DNA from: Aristolochia californica
Taxonomy: Eukaryota; Streptophyta; Magnoliopsida; Piperales; Aristolochiaceae
DNA: 64,000 nt
Direction of reading: 5' to 3'
Assembly (NCBI GenBank): GCA_029961685.1
Contig: JARWKL010000012.1
Span: 16,353,227-16,417,226, forward strand
Part shown: one piece after another, positions 1 to 12,330 of the stretch
Layout of the letters: every line of letters starts with the position of its first letter
How positions within the stretch are numbered: position 1 is the first letter of the stretch
The notes under the pieces: model-generated
The model's database searches: none
The model's input: only the letters and a program-made list of their open reading frames with translations
What the model was told of the DNA's origin: nothing
Position numbers and translations under genes: made by a program

Positions 1-4
1 GAGG

Positions 5-460
5 ATGGTAGTTCCTTTGGGTCCAGGAAAGTTTTACGGGAGCAGCCTCCCGAGGCCGCGCTTCTACACGGACGTGAAGCTGAATGAGGAGAGGATAGAT
101 CCGCCGTTGCCGGTCCTAGAGCCGTTTCTTTCATGGGCAAGGGAGGCTCACTGGTCTATGGGTGGTCTCAGCTTTAAGCGCTGCCGCCTCCAGGGTAAGA
201 TAGAAGGTAACATCACCAAGCTCAAAAATCTACACGAGAAGGTGAATCACGAGTCCAAGAGGAGGGCCTCACGCCTAGATTCAATGCCTGACGAGCACGA
301 CGAAGAGCCTCTAGAAGATGCTCCTTTCGTAGCAAGAAGGGCCGAAAGCGCCTCTCTGCAAACTGGGGATAATGAGTTAGAAAAAGCTTCTTCTCCCGAC
401 AACGTAACTGATGGCCCGAGGAGGTCATCAAAGAGAGGTAAACGTAAAATGCGCTATTAG
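5..460 (+). CDS. Conserved plant protein of unknown function, 151 aa, single exon
   Basis: The open frame runs from an ATG at 5 to a TAG at 458-460 without an intron. The N-terminal half (start MVVPLGPGKFYGSS, then a segment containing LSWAREAHWSMGGLSFKR near residues 42-59) looks like the conserved block of a small plant-specific family. I recognise it only as uncharacterised. The middle is charged, with an acidic patch near residues 95-107. The C-terminus is basic (RRSSKRGKRKMRY) and could act as a nuclear-localisation signal, which is inference. There is no signal peptide or membrane segment. The gene starts five bases from the window edge, so its promoter, 5' UTR and any upstream coding exon are not visible. 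The ATG is taken as the start because the conserved block begins at it. Confidence 0.7.
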   Translation: MVVPLGPGKFYGSSLPRPRFYTDVKLNEERIDPPLPVLEPFLSWAREAHWSMGGLSFKRCRLQGKIEGNITKLKNLHEKVNHESKRRASRLDSMPDEHDEEPLEDAPFVARRAESASLQTGDNELEKASSPDNVTDGPRRSSKRGKRKMRY

Positions 461-2440
461 ACTCCCTGATCTGCTGCTATTCCTCCTAGCACAAGAAGCC
501 CGAGCAGTGAGACGTCCGTTTCCGTATCTCTTGTGACAGAGATTTTTGTCGATATTACAGTGACTGACTGACTTCATACCCATGGTTTAGTTTCTTTTTA
601 GGTGATGTGTTTGCACATGGGATTCTATTTCTTTTACCATTTCCTTACTTGAATGATTACATGAGCTCGTTGCAGAGATAAAGAGTTTGATTGGCTGTAT
701 TGCGAGATTTTGTAAATGAAATGTAATTGGAAATTGTGATTTAAATAAGACAGAATTTCTGAAATTCCCATTGTTCAGATTCATGTGCTTCAGTTCCTGT
801 GAATCTAGTTTCAGCAAATTCACGTCAGTATGACGGGTTTCACTTCGAAATTCTCTTGAAAAGACCTCTCCAAACCAAGCTAATTGTGTGTTTTCTATCT
901 TGTTTTGTTTGCGTTTTACGTTCTTATCATGGTATCTAAGCAGAGATGAAATGATTTTAAACATTTTCATGGTTCTCTGCCACTTGAGATGTGCTTTTGA
1001 GGAAACCAAAAGACAAGATTTTCGCATAGCTTTGATCCAATGTCATGGTTGTCTTCAGATTTATGAAATCTGAAGTGAAAGGAGTAGCCATTGGAGTAAA
1101 CTCGGGTTTGGGTGATGGGTTAGGATTTTTCGGGGTCAAAACCCGTCCCTATGTGACCCATTCCCACCCTTATTTTAAACCCATTTCAATAACATGAATC
1201 TTGAAGTGTAACCTTCCCAAAATAATTGATGGTTATATAACTGATATGGAAGTTGGAATCACTCTCCTATTCTGTACAAATTCCTTTCCAGTTGTGACCC
1301 CTAAGAGGACTGTGAAAGGGGTCTCAACGATGAGGGATGAGACTCAATTTGGAGAAATCCTTCCATGCTTTCTCTCTTTCTCTCTCTTCAGCTTTTGGCT
1401 TCTGAGCTTCACTATACGTTCTCCTATACCAGTTTTTTTGAGTTTTGTGAAGTTTGTGAGGTTCTTTTAGTTTTATGTACTTCTAAGAAACCACAAGGTC
1501 TATTGTATTCAAAATTTGGCACACACAAGAAGGTGAATCTCTTTAGAGGATAGATGTGTTTTGGACCTAGCCTTTTAATTTTTTGGTGTATGAAGCAGCT
1601 CAATGAACAGGTATGAATCAGCATTGATACAATTACATTGGGTTTTTTCATGTTATGCAAGTTCAAATAATTTTTTAAAGAGATTCTACTTTTGAGTCAA
1701 TAGAATGGGTAAATCCAATGATTTAATGAACCAAATATTGAAATCTTTTGATGGAAAACATTTCATTATATCATAGACAAGAATAGAATATTGGTTTACC
1801 ACTCTAGAAATGTTATATGTGATCTTGAAAGACACAATTGGGCCTTAAAAGAGCACATACCTAGAAAATTGCCCACCAAACACAAATGTAATAAGGATGA
1901 TTAATTTATTTTCAAAATTAATTCTTAGTGCTTTTAGCAATAGTTTGTATGATATTTATTAAGATAGCCAAAAGTTCTAGAGGGTTATGGAAAACATTGG
2001 AGATGAAATATGGGAAAGAAATTGAGTAACACCAAGTGCTTTTTGTATGAAATTATTTTACCAACACTACTAGTAAATCAATAATCAATCAAACACATGA
2101 AACGGAAAATGTAGTTGTTAAGATTATCACCAAAGGTATCCCATCCCCCTAGAAGATAGAGTTTAGATTTTTTATCTCATTGAAAAGCTCTAATTATCTT
2201 GGTCTAATTTAAAGTTTAGATGAAACATAAGAGAGAAATTTTTGAATTGGAGAAAGTACTAATATCCTTTTAGATTAAAGAAAAACATAGAAATAACACA
2301 AAAATAGAACTAGGTGATAGTACAGAAGTTAGTTGAAAAGCTATGGAAAACAAAAAATATAACTACTCACGGAAAAATCCTATAAACACTTTAGTAATAG
2401 AAGATTCAAAAGGAACAAAACAAAAGGAAATTTTGTCCAT
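461..2440. other. 3' flank of the first gene and intergenic DNA, no gene seen
   Basis: The first few hundred bases probably hold the 3' UTR of the upstream gene, but I see no unambiguous cleavage signal. The rest is AT-rich. The short open frames here have no recognisable domain, and no tRNA or rRNA motif was found. Confidence 0.4.
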
Positions 2441-2454
2441 GGGAAACGTGGACA

Positions 2455-2680
2455 CTCTTCCAAGTAGCGGTGACATTGAATTGAGCTAGTTCATGAATAG
2501 CTCGAGCTCGATTCGGTTTGATTTGAATAAACCTGATCTCGAATTGAATTTGACATCGGGTTTTTGTCCTGTTTAAGTAATTGAGCCGAATACAAACAAG
2601 GTTTGGAAGCCCTTTGCGAGCTCACGAACTTTTTAAATAATTTTTTTTCTTTTTAATAGCTTGGGCTGGATACATGAACA
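2455..2680. repeat. GAGCTCG-rich dispersed repeat fragment
   Basis: A stretch rich in GAGCTCG-like words (GCTCGAGCTCGATTCGG near 2502) and AATTGA words. Similar compositional blocks lie at 12,330-12,420 and 12,880-13,030. Such blocks are common in dispersed plant repeats. No terminal repeats were resolved, so the class is unknown. Confidence 0.35.
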
Positions 2681-2949
2681 CCACTCATGGTGGTCAAGTG
2701 ATCTTGCGTGCCCAAATTTGTTTGGGTTCCATAATCCTCACATTTGAAGTCACATTTTGACTACCTTTTCAGCTCCAAATTTGCTTCGCCCCATTTAGCT
2801 CAAATTTTCTAATTGTGCATTCAAACATTTAGTGACCATTGACATCCACAATACTAGCATATATGACAATGAGATGACTTCAATGTGGTCCTCAACAAAA
2901 TTACTCTAAAGTTGTTGCTACGACTCCTTTCTCTCATTTATCTTATCTC

Positions 2950-4560
2950 CAAGTTAAATGCGTCTTGGAGTTGTTGGTCTAGGTGGTTTCTCAAGAGGGG
3001 GTGGAATGAATATCAAAATAAAAAAAAATGATTTGTTGATTGTGAAAATAAAATTGAGAAATATCAGTAAAAATGAACACACCAAAAAGATGCCAAGATT
3101 TTTATTCTCGATGTTCTCTTAGTGGTAATCATCGTCCAAAAATCATTACTTGAAAAAAATTCATTAATAAGTTCAAATAACTGAAATTACAAAAGAGATC
3201 TTGGCACTCTTTAAGCCAACTATAATACCTAATTACACTACCTCAATCTCTCCCAAAGAGTTTCAATATAACTAGCTTCTAGCTTTAGCTGAAAATTCCC
3301 CTCTAGACAAAGGTTCAAGAAAACCTCTTTCAAAAAATTGAAAAGACAAAAATGAAAAAGAAATTTAAACCTTTGGAGACATAGCTACTTCTAGAGTGTT
3401 TCCAAGTTTCCAATACTTTAGACAAACGAAAATGATTTTGGAACCTTGGAGGAACTAATGCTGCCAAGAAAAATGCAAGAATTTGAACGATTTTGCTAAA
3501 AAACTGAGTTCTCTTGCAAAAGGAAGATTTTGGAAATGTGCATTTACAAATATTTCTTAAGTAATTAGATTCACCAATAAATGCACTATAACTATTGAAG
3601 GACAAGTTTGGCTCCCTATTTATAAATTTCCTAATGAAACTAGTCATTTTAGATAGTTGTAAAAAAATTGCTTTCAAGGGTTGATCACTCAACCATTTTC
3701 ATTAATTGATCAATCGACCCCCAACAACTATATTTTTATCCTTACGATCGATCGTACCATTGATCAATATTATTTTTTGCTCTTCTGTAGTATGTTGATT
3801 TATCAAGATTTAAATGGGTTGATCAATCAAGCTTCATACATTGGTTTGGTAGGATTTTGGTTGATCGATCATGCTTTATGACTTCTACTTGTAGTATTTT
3901 TTTATGATTGGTTAGGCCTATAGAGGTTGATTGATCTTGCTTTATAAACTTGCGTGTCGTCATACTAGAAGTGCGATCATGGGTACAAAGATTGATTGAT
4001 CATGCTTTATGCTAAAGTTTATTGCATATTATATAATCGATCATGCCTTGTAAAGGTTAGTCGACCATGCTATTTTGCAGTGTATATAATTAAGTGCAAA
4101 GCATAACTAAGGTAATAAATTTTTATTTAAAGGCTCCAAAACTTTTAAATGAGCTTTGAAAACATGCATGTCCTATGCTCCAAAAAAAATCATACCTAAG
4201 TTTCGAAAACTTGATGGCGATCCTCTTTACACAACTAGAGTTTTTGAGATTTTTTTTTTTAAATTTGCCTGGACTCTAGGTCTTCAATTCTTCATTCTTC
4301 TCCAAGGTGCTTCTTTATTGTCACTTGACCTTCATTTTGACTCGAGGTCTTGTGTCGATTTTCCAGTTCTTCCTCATAGACCTTGTAATTAAATCATTTG
4401 AAGAAATACATATGAAAATGCTATGAATTGCAAATTTATTAGCTTACTTAGCTTGAATTTTTTTATCATCAAAATATGGGAATAAATCAACCTAGATTAA
4501 CATTTTCTCCCTTTTAAATGATGACAAAACCTAGCTTTTGGAAAACAAAACTTTCACCTT
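2950..4560 (-). mobile_element. Family B retroelement fragment, minus orientation
   Basis: This block carries the motif GGTTTCTCAAGAGGGG (near 2984), whose complement recurs near 9220. It also has many short words around GATCGATCATGC (3690-4070). The same words occur at 37,980-38,300 and 44,900-45,080 in the opposite orientation, next to shared longer text. The three loci therefore look like copies of one dispersed element, called family B here. No intact coding frame remains. It continues on its 5' side into the transposon-protein remnant at 4.9-5.95 kb. Confidence 0.5.
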
Positions 4561-4875
4561 GCATTATAAAACATGCATGGTTAACCTAGCTTGAGGAAAA
4601 TAAAATTTTCACCTTGTATTGTAAAACATGCATGAATATAAAGTCCCCACCCCCCACCCCTCAATTTGTGTATGCATGATAAATTTGATTAAGAAAATTT
4701 CACTTTAGCTCTCCCCCTTAAGATATTCTTTGTTTCTTCCCCCTTTTTGTAATTATTCAAAAAGATAAACAAGAGACACTACATCATGATAATCAAAATA
4801 GATATCAACAAAGAAAAAATCAAAATACATGATATGAAGCCTAGGTCAAAATAGCTAAGGAGCCAAAGGCCCTAC

Positions 4876-5960
4876 TCCTCAGGTGGAGGAGGTGGCGGTG
4901 GGGTAGGAGTCACATAGGTTAGGTTGGAGTAGTTCCTCCATACGTTTCTTAGCCGCTTGAATCTTCCATTGCCCTTCCTTGAGTTCCACCATATCTTCTT
5001 CTAGTTTTGTAATGCGATCCATATTAGAAGATCCCACACCTCTCTTTCTTTTTTTGAAGATGAATTTCTCGGTGTCTTCTCTCTTAGGACTTGCCTCATT
5101 AGCCAAACACTCCACTATTCGGGGATCCTTACCTAGGCTTTGCTTGGGAACCCATTCCCCATAAATTTTCTCAAAGCCAAAATTTCCAGAGAATCAACAT
5201 GATGATTTTTTCGATTGGCAAATCATCTATTTCGAGTATTTCCAGCCACATCCATCATCTAGGGTAGAACAAAAAAGGCGTAGTCGAGTTGAACTCCTAT
5301 TGGTAAGGCCTACATCCAAAACATGTCCGCAGTTGTGAGACATGAGAATGTGTTGTTGCATGGATTGAGGATGTGAGTGATGATCTCCCCATACTCAACT
5401 CAATGGCATTCTAATGTCCTTGATCCTTATGTTGTATGAGCTCCCAACATGTTAACCACAAAACTCATAAATTGCATCTTGAATGGATTGAGCATGATTA
5501 TCCTTAAGATCAATAGACCAACTTTATGTGATGTTTCAACTTAGCCTATACATCTGTGTGCCAAATAGTGAGTTGAGCTCCCTTATGCTAATAGAAATTT
5601 TAACCATCTTCATATGAGAGGTGAATCTCAACTTATTTCCTTCTTCCCCCACAATCTTCAAATTGGAGTAGAAAACCTTCACAAGATTGGGGCATATTTC
5701 CTCATTCATCTTGAGAATGGATTCATATGGCCAAAATATGTCTTAGGGGAAACTCCCTTCTACATAGACCAATGTCTAGTCTTGGAGGTTCTACCATGCT
5801 TCATTCTAAAAAAACTCCATATACATAGTCTGCTCAGCTTTGGTATGAAAACGCCCTTTCCAATCGGGATGTCGAATTGGTCACTCTAGATTCTCCTTCT
5901 TGAGGACCTCTTTGTCCTCACCATCTTCAATAAACCAAGAATGAAGGAAAAGAAGGTGTG
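4876..5960 (-). pseudogene. Decayed 'putative plant transposon protein' coding sequence
   Basis: Read on the minus strand, 5560-5760 gives a segment with ICPNLVKVFYSNL and then KMVKISISIRELNSLFGT. This matches the pattern of the plant transposon-protein domain found in many non-autonomous plant retroelements (from memory PF20167; not searched). Further downstream is GEWVPK, and then a lysine/glutamate-rich tail predicted to be helical (minus ORF 4879-5115, KLEEDMVELKEGQWKIQAAKKRMEE). Several stops and frame changes interrupt the frame, so it is a pseudogene. It lies on the 5' side of the family B fragment and may be its internal region. The boundaries are approximate. Confidence 0.5.
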
Positions 5961-8080
5961 TATGAGGTTCAGGTTAGGGTTGGGTGGATGGAATCTGCCT
6001 GTATATACACCTCAATAGAATCATACTTCCACTCTAAGGTTTGATCTTCCTGTATATACACCTCAATAGAATCATACTTGTGAGTAAATATGTATTTTTT
6101 TCATAATATGGAATAGTGGAAAAGATAATAAAAAGTCACAAGATAACAAAAAATGGAATATAAATCATACTATTTTACTTTAAAACTTTTTGGAGTATTA
6201 AAAAAGAAGATTGAATAATACTTTTATGAAAGTTATTTTATGTTTTTCAAGACCTTGTAGGGATTAATTAATGGGGACTAATGGAAGGAAGCTGGCATTC
6301 ACCCTCATCCTCCTCCCTTCCTTGATCAGGAGAAGGGCACTCTTCCCCCTCCCCCCTCCAAAGTGTCGGTTGTTATCATCCTGAATCTTTTTTTTATTTT
6401 AGATTTTGAATTTTTGTGCCATCTACCTGAGATAGGACCGATATTCCTTATTTCGATATTGTATCAAAGAACAGTATTTATTCGTGCCTGGAGATTTTCT
6501 CAGCCACGAATGGATCATCGAAGGAGATCCACATGAATAATCGCAGGTGCTTTCTCATCGGTGATAAGTCGATATCTGTTTATTCCAGTCTGCTACCAAC
6601 CATTCCTGGACCCCTCTCACAACTCATCTCTCACGTACTTTACTCCGTTATTCTTCGTCTTCTTCTCTCTCAGGCATCCCATTCAAAAGCAAATCCTTCC
6701 CACGTCTCATCTTTGTAGAAAAAACAAAGAAAACGATGTGAAATGAAATATAAAAAGATAGTGGGCTAATCTAAATGTTTTTTAATTGTTCGATCATTCG
6801 GAGTTCTCCGTTCTCCTCCGTAGTCATATGCCAAAAGTCAAAGAACACCAGTTAATTCACGGGGATTATGAAAAGATAAGAATGATGAGCAAAGCTGATC
6901 TATTAAAGCTCAGACCACCGATCTCTATCTTAAATGGGTGTAGCCACATTTGATGCCCATGATTTCAGATTTTACTGCAAGATGGTGAAACAGATTTCAC
7001 TTTCTTTTAAGTGGATACAGAAACAAGGGGACAAAAGGAGGGCCCTTCAAATTTTTTTTTTTTTCCATTCATGAGAAGGAGCACGATTGATCCTTTCATG
7101 AGGCCCTCCCCTTCTCTGCATCACTTTTCAGCAAATCAGAAGGACATCCCTCCCTTACATTAAAATAAAGAAGCTTGTCCAAAAGGTTCGGAGAATTGTG
7201 GAAATTGTCAATAGAAACCGTCTTCCTCTTCTCATGTAGCCTCGTCAAGCAGAAGGTGGCCTCATCGCCGGCCATGCACTCGACCACGGCGACGCTGCAC
7301 AATCCGGTGAGGCTCACAAAGCAACTATTTGAAGGGGTCCTATCGAGGCAAGGAGGGGGAGATAAAAATGTCAATACCAAGGCAAGGATTAGAGGAAGAA
7401 CGCTTGGTCGCCATGGTCATACGTGAATTACCCATCTTTTCTATTCTGTCTATGCCATCGTCTACTTCTTGGAACGTTGGGTGCCTTCATTTAAATGAAC
7501 TTTTTTTGTGACATTTGAACTAGGAAAAAAAAGCAATAGTGATCTAGCAACTATCCCAAGGACTCTTAATTTGAAATCATACATGGAGCTTTGTTGTTCG
7601 TCTTTTTCCCAAGCTATCAACGTCTAGAAGCTATCAAGTCCCACACAGTTGCTGGTTCACTTTTCCATGTGAACGTGAAAAGCATAAGCTTCTAAGGGAA
7701 TCTCTCGCTAGGCCTCAAAAACTGAAAAGATGTGAATCTACCCTAAGAGATTAAAAAATAAAATAAAATCAGGCACGAAGAGGACTGGAAAAGCTTTAAT
7801 GCAATGGAAAATCTAGTCACCACCAAGCATACTGTGTTGTGGACAATCTAGTCGTTAGGTTGCCAACCTTCAAAATATCCATATGGTTGAGGTACCTAAT
7901 AAGGCATGGTTTGTAGGCAGTAGTGTTTCATAGTATCTCTTTGATGATCTAGGCAAGTTGTTTGGTCCTCCAGTTCTTAAAAAATGTTTTTTTTTTTTTT
8001 TGAAAGATTATTTGTCCTAGAAAACAAGCTATAGGTGACAAAATTGGCAAACTTTTAAATCAGTCCTCATAAATCATGGG
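5961..8080. other. Intergenic DNA with a short tandem duplication, no confident gene
   Basis: A 51-bp direct duplication containing GTATATACACCTCAATAGAA starts at 6001 and 6052. A somewhat GC-richer segment at 7100-7400 has a 94-codon minus-strand frame (7096-7380) with no domain I recognise. It could be a decayed exon, but nothing supports a gene. The remainder is AT-rich. Confidence 0.35.
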
Positions 8081-8400
8081 GGGTAAGTGTTTTAGAAGAG
8101 TGGTATACTTTTAATATTAACTTAATTCAGTCCTTATTTCCAGCCATCATGTCAAGAGGGTAGTTATGTAATTTTCTCAAATTTAAGTGATTATATATAA
8201 AGCTTAAAGGGAAGGATTAGGCTAAGATCAAAAACCCTAATCTTCTCTCCCCTTTTCCACACTTTTGAGTTCCCTCTCTGTCTCTACCTTCTTCTTCTCT
8301 TTCACCACTTACTCTCTCCTCTCTTCTTCTCCTCAAATGCTTCTCAAAGTTGATATAATGGAATCCTAAGATTTAACTGTATTGAGTATGCACAATATAG
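8080..8400 (+). mobile_element. Family C (copia) LTR fragment
   Basis: A pyrimidine-rich leader (CTCTCCTCTCTTCTTCTCCTC near 8310) follows TATATAAAGC near 8195 and precedes GATATAATGGAATCCTAAG. The same arrangement, with an ATTATGGAATCTTGAAATC ending, occurs at 25,030-25,390. It also occurs in reverse at 38,821-39,122, where the LTR adjoins copia RNase H sequence. This copy lacks an identifiable partner. Confidence 0.4.
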
Positions 8401-8481
8401 GGTAAGAGCTTTTAATGCCAAATGACTCAAAGTGAGATGATATTTTTCGTGTACTCTCGCATAGACATGAGGTGACCTAAG

Positions 8482-8675
8482 TGTTGAAGAATATTACATG
8501 ACTCTCATAGCAAGAAGTCTCATAGAGCCAGAATTAATATGGTGGAGTCTATGAGGATTCTTTTGGAAGGATGTCTTATGGAAGAGTCTCAATTTAAAAG
8601 GTGTTTTAGTTATGTTTGGCTTTTATTTATGTTCAGTTATTTAATTATTCTAGGACTTATCTTTTAATTTTGACT
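8482..8675 (+). mobile_element. Family A LTR fragment
   Basis: It begins TGTTGAAGAATATTACATGA and continues through the family A LTR words (GACTCTCATAGCAAGAAGTC, then TTTATGTTCAG). It is lost at about 8675, where family B-like sequence starts. The TATA and 3' third of the LTR are missing. Confidence 0.6.
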
Positions 8676-8689
8676 AGTTTTTAATAACA

Positions 8690-9300
8690 TGCAAAAAATG
8701 GCTAGTTTGAATGAGAAACTTATTAATACACCTCTAGACTCATTAGGAACAATAATATGTGCATTTATTGGTCATTTATAGCATTCAACAACCATTTTGA
8801 GAGAAATAGAGTTATACATCTTGAAAAAACTCATCTACTCTCTCAAAATCACTCTACATACTAGCAATCAAGCTCCACTATTTCATCTTTTGTGCATCAA
8901 AGGATTTGAGGCTGAAAATCACTAGGAGAAGGTTGTCTCTCCACTCAAAAAGGGAGAAAATTTCTTTTTTTCTTTATGTATTTTCTATTCATTTTATCAA
9001 AGGTATTCTAGAACCTGAATCTAGAAAGGGAAGCTTACTAGAGCATGATATTTTCCTGAGCAAGGGTTCTTAGGAGGTGACTAGCAATAGGGAATATCGA
9101 GAACAATTTTTTTTCTCTTGTATTATATTGTGTGCATTTGTTATTTGCCTTACTCTAATTTTTGCATATAAGCACTAATTTTTAACTTTGGGTCTTAATT
9201 TACCCCTCCACCCCTCGTCCCTCTTGAGAAACCAACTAGGCCAATAGGAAGCATGTGTTTATAAAAACATTGTTTAACATCATCAAAATGATGGAGATCA
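8690..9300 (+). mobile_element. Family B fragment
   Basis: It starts with GCAAAAAATGGCTAGTTTGA, comparable to GGCAAAAAATGACTATTTGG at about 38,335. It contains a shared segment around TTTTGAGAGAAATAGAG. Near 9217 it carries CCCTCTTGAGAAACCA, the complement of the motif near 2984. There is no coding sequence. Confidence 0.45.
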
Positions 9301-9407
9301 ACATGTTCTTACTATGGATCTAACAATTTGTTCATGGAACAAACGGTAACAAGTAAAACCAAATATGACTAAATGTTTTTTTTCATATCCTTTTTAATGG
9401 ATGAGTA

Positions 9408-11830
9408 GAGTAGGTATGCAAGAGTCTTACTTGACTCTCACAACAAGAAGTCCCACAACGCTAGAATTATTATAGTAAAGTCTTATAGGAGCCTCACTGG
9501 AGGATTCATAGAAGAGTCCCATTTAAAGATATTTTAGTTATGTTAGTCTTCTATTTATGTTCAGCAGCTATATTGTTCTATGACTTATCTTTTAGTGTTT
9601 AACTTTGGGTGTAGTTGAGACAAGGGTAGTTTAATTGTAATTGGATTATACTACTTTCCTCTATTATAAATAGAGGCTCATTGTATTCCAATGATATCAA
9701 ATCAGTGAAGCATTTCTCTTTTTCAAAAATTCAAGATGGTATTAGAGTGGCTTCTATAAGTTGACTCGGTCAACACATAGAGATAATGTGATCATTTTCT
9801 GGTTTATCCTCACTAGTAGTTTAGGTTTGTATTCTTCCTTTTACTTTCTTTCCTATCCTAGTATCTATTGTTTCCTTGGCGTTCACACCTCCACACTGAA
9901 TTTTTCATATAGTAAATTATATATTAACAGAAAATTATTTGAATATACTTTGCAACGTAAATAGAATTTCGTTAATTGGTGTTTTTTTACAAGATAAATT
10001 GATATTTGAAGCAACAAAGGTCTGATTACAAGAGAGGTACGTGCAACAGAAGAAAGCTTCAACTTTTGAAGTATTTTATGCCATAAAGAATGAAACTTTA
10101 TATGGAGAATTATATTTCAAAAGAAATATTTTTACATATATTTTCTTAACTATAAAACCAATACTCAATCTGAGTTTTCTAGAGGGAGATATCAATATCG
10201 GAAGAGTCAATGGTCATGTTAGACAAAGAAAGAGTATTTAGTTCGGCTAGGTAATAGTGTCTAAAATATATTAGATTCTTTCTCTCGAAAGAAGTATATT
10301 TTATGAAGAAAAATTATACTCTAATGAAAATAGTTGAATTCTAGTTTCAAAGGGAGAAATTTTATGTCAATCTTATCTATATGTAAGGAGATATTCGCAT
10401 TCGAGTCGGGAAGGGTTAAGCTACAAAGCAAAGAAAAACAAGAGATCATAACAGATTCAAGAACGAAGTTTTTAACGTCAAATTAGGTATCAATTTAAAT
10501 ATATTTGAGTCTAGTTTCTTTAGTAATAATTTTTGTGTGATTATGAGTTATATTTTTGGAGATATCAAAATTAGAAGTACCAAAGGATTTCTCTCCTATT
10601 ATATCTCCATGCATTTATGTGAATTGAGTTTTTTTTTATCCTAGAATTTTAGTTTTTAGCCAAACTTCTCTTCTAATCAGAGAGTTTTGGTCATACTTAA
10701 TCACTCCATAACGTGCTCATTAAAGGTATGCATAAATTTCTTACTTCATATTGTTTTCAAGTTTTACTTGTTTGTTACTTGGTTGTGTATCTTCAGCATC
10801 ATCAACTCCGAAAATTGTGGTCACCCCGAAAAAATTATACTTGGTTAATTATTTAAAGCTCTACCATTAAAATCTCCTAGTTTTTTTTTTTTGAAGGTCA
10901 TATTCTAGATTTGTTTGGAAGAATGAGTGCTTCATAGTCATCTTCTTTCGATTAAAGTTGTTTTCCTCTAGTATTTTTGTAGTTATCTTGTGTTTACATT
11001 ACTTCAAAGCAATGCCTAGACCCACCACCTAAAAAGTATAGGAGTGTGTCCAACATCCAGTTTGAGTCAAGTCTTTTGTTCTTAACCAAATAGGTGATTT
11101 GTGTTTGAGTTACCCATAAAAAGCAATAGTCTCTTTGTTATACCCCAAAGTTAGGTTTTTTTTTTTTCCTTTGAAATTGAGCGGAGTGTGTTTAGGCTAT
11201 GACCGTTTTGACTGGTTTATGAAACTTTGTCGTATGGCTAGGAGTGATTTTGTTCTCCATATTGTGTTTTATCCAATTGGGTGTTTATGTTCTTTTTATC
11301 CCCAGTATTAAGGGGAGAAGTAGAAGAAGAAGTACAAGAAAGAAGTATTTTATTCTACATGTTGTAATTTTTATGTGATCAAAATATTCAAGAAAGGGGG
11401 ATAACAAAATATGAAGAATTTTCCATCTATGAAGAATCTTTTCAGCAAAAGAAGATTGAAGACCAATATTTTTTTTTTCCTTGCAAGCTCAAGTCATAAA
11501 CTCCAACTTGAGCGGAAGTGTTGAAGAGCAGGTATTAAAGAGTCTTACTTGACTTCATAGCAAAAAATCTCATAGAGCCAGAATTATTACGGTGGAGTCT
11601 TACAAAAGAGTCTCATTTAAAGGTGTTTTAGTTATATTAGTTTTCTAGTTATGTTCAGTTGCTCATTTGTTCTATGACTTATTTTTTAGTATTTAACTTT
11701 GGGTGTAGCTGGGACAAGGATAGTGTAATTGAAATTAGATTTTACTACTTTTTTCTATTATAAATAGAGGGTCATTGTGTTCAAATTATATCAAATCGGA
11801 AAAGTATTTCCGTTTTCCAAAAATTCAACA
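9408..11830 (+). mobile_element. Family A element A1: short non-coding LTR retrotransposon
   Basis: Two direct LTRs bracket about 1.78 kb. The 5' LTR is 9408-9736 and the 3' LTR is 11519-11830 (starts TGTTGAAGAGCAGG, ends ATTCAACA). Each has a TATA-like TATAAATAGAGG about 70-80 bp before its end. TGGTATTAGAGTGG at 9737 matches the initiator-methionine tRNA primer site used by many plant retrotransposons, with changes. GAGTA at 9403-9407 and 11831-11835 is a likely target duplication; the first seven LTR bases (TGTTGAA) appear lost on the left. The interior has no gag or pol frame, so it would need proteins from elsewhere. Confidence 0.75.
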
Positions 11831-12330
11831 GAGTAATCAAGAAATTTTTCACCCTACTCTCCTTTAATAAAGAGAAACCTTATCCAAGACATGATCCACA
11901 TAATGTTCTCTTTCTCTCTCTCTCTTTCCTTTGTTTAGAAGGTGTAACCATAAAAGAATATACATGCCCAAAGAGATAAAAAAATGTTTGTCAAAATTTA
12001 ATATGGTCAAATTAATCCAATACGATTTACAGATCTAATTGAATATTGTATATAATATAAAAACATTATCTTTAAAGCAAGATTGTTAAAAAATTAAGCC
12101 ATCCATTATGTAAGTTGTGGTTCCTTTTGCACACTTACATGAAGCAGACAATTTAAATGAGAAAAGCACGACTTCTTTTATCAATCTAACGTCTGATCGA
12201 TTATAAAACTGCTTTCATTTAATAAGTAGTATGTAGTTGAGAGGGTAATTTTAGGTAAATACTTGTAATGGATAAGAATTATTGAACCAACTAGACAGAA
12301 TACTTGTAATGCGATGAGTCTTAAATTGAA
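11831..12330. other. AT-rich intergenic spacer
   Basis: I see nothing here beyond a short CT microsatellite near 11,910 and low-complexity A/T runs. Confidence 0.4.

Noticed and set aside
7096..7380. Possible small gene on the minus strand
   Set aside because: The frame is slightly GC-rich, but no family, splice context or start support was recognised. It is mentioned only in the spacer entry.
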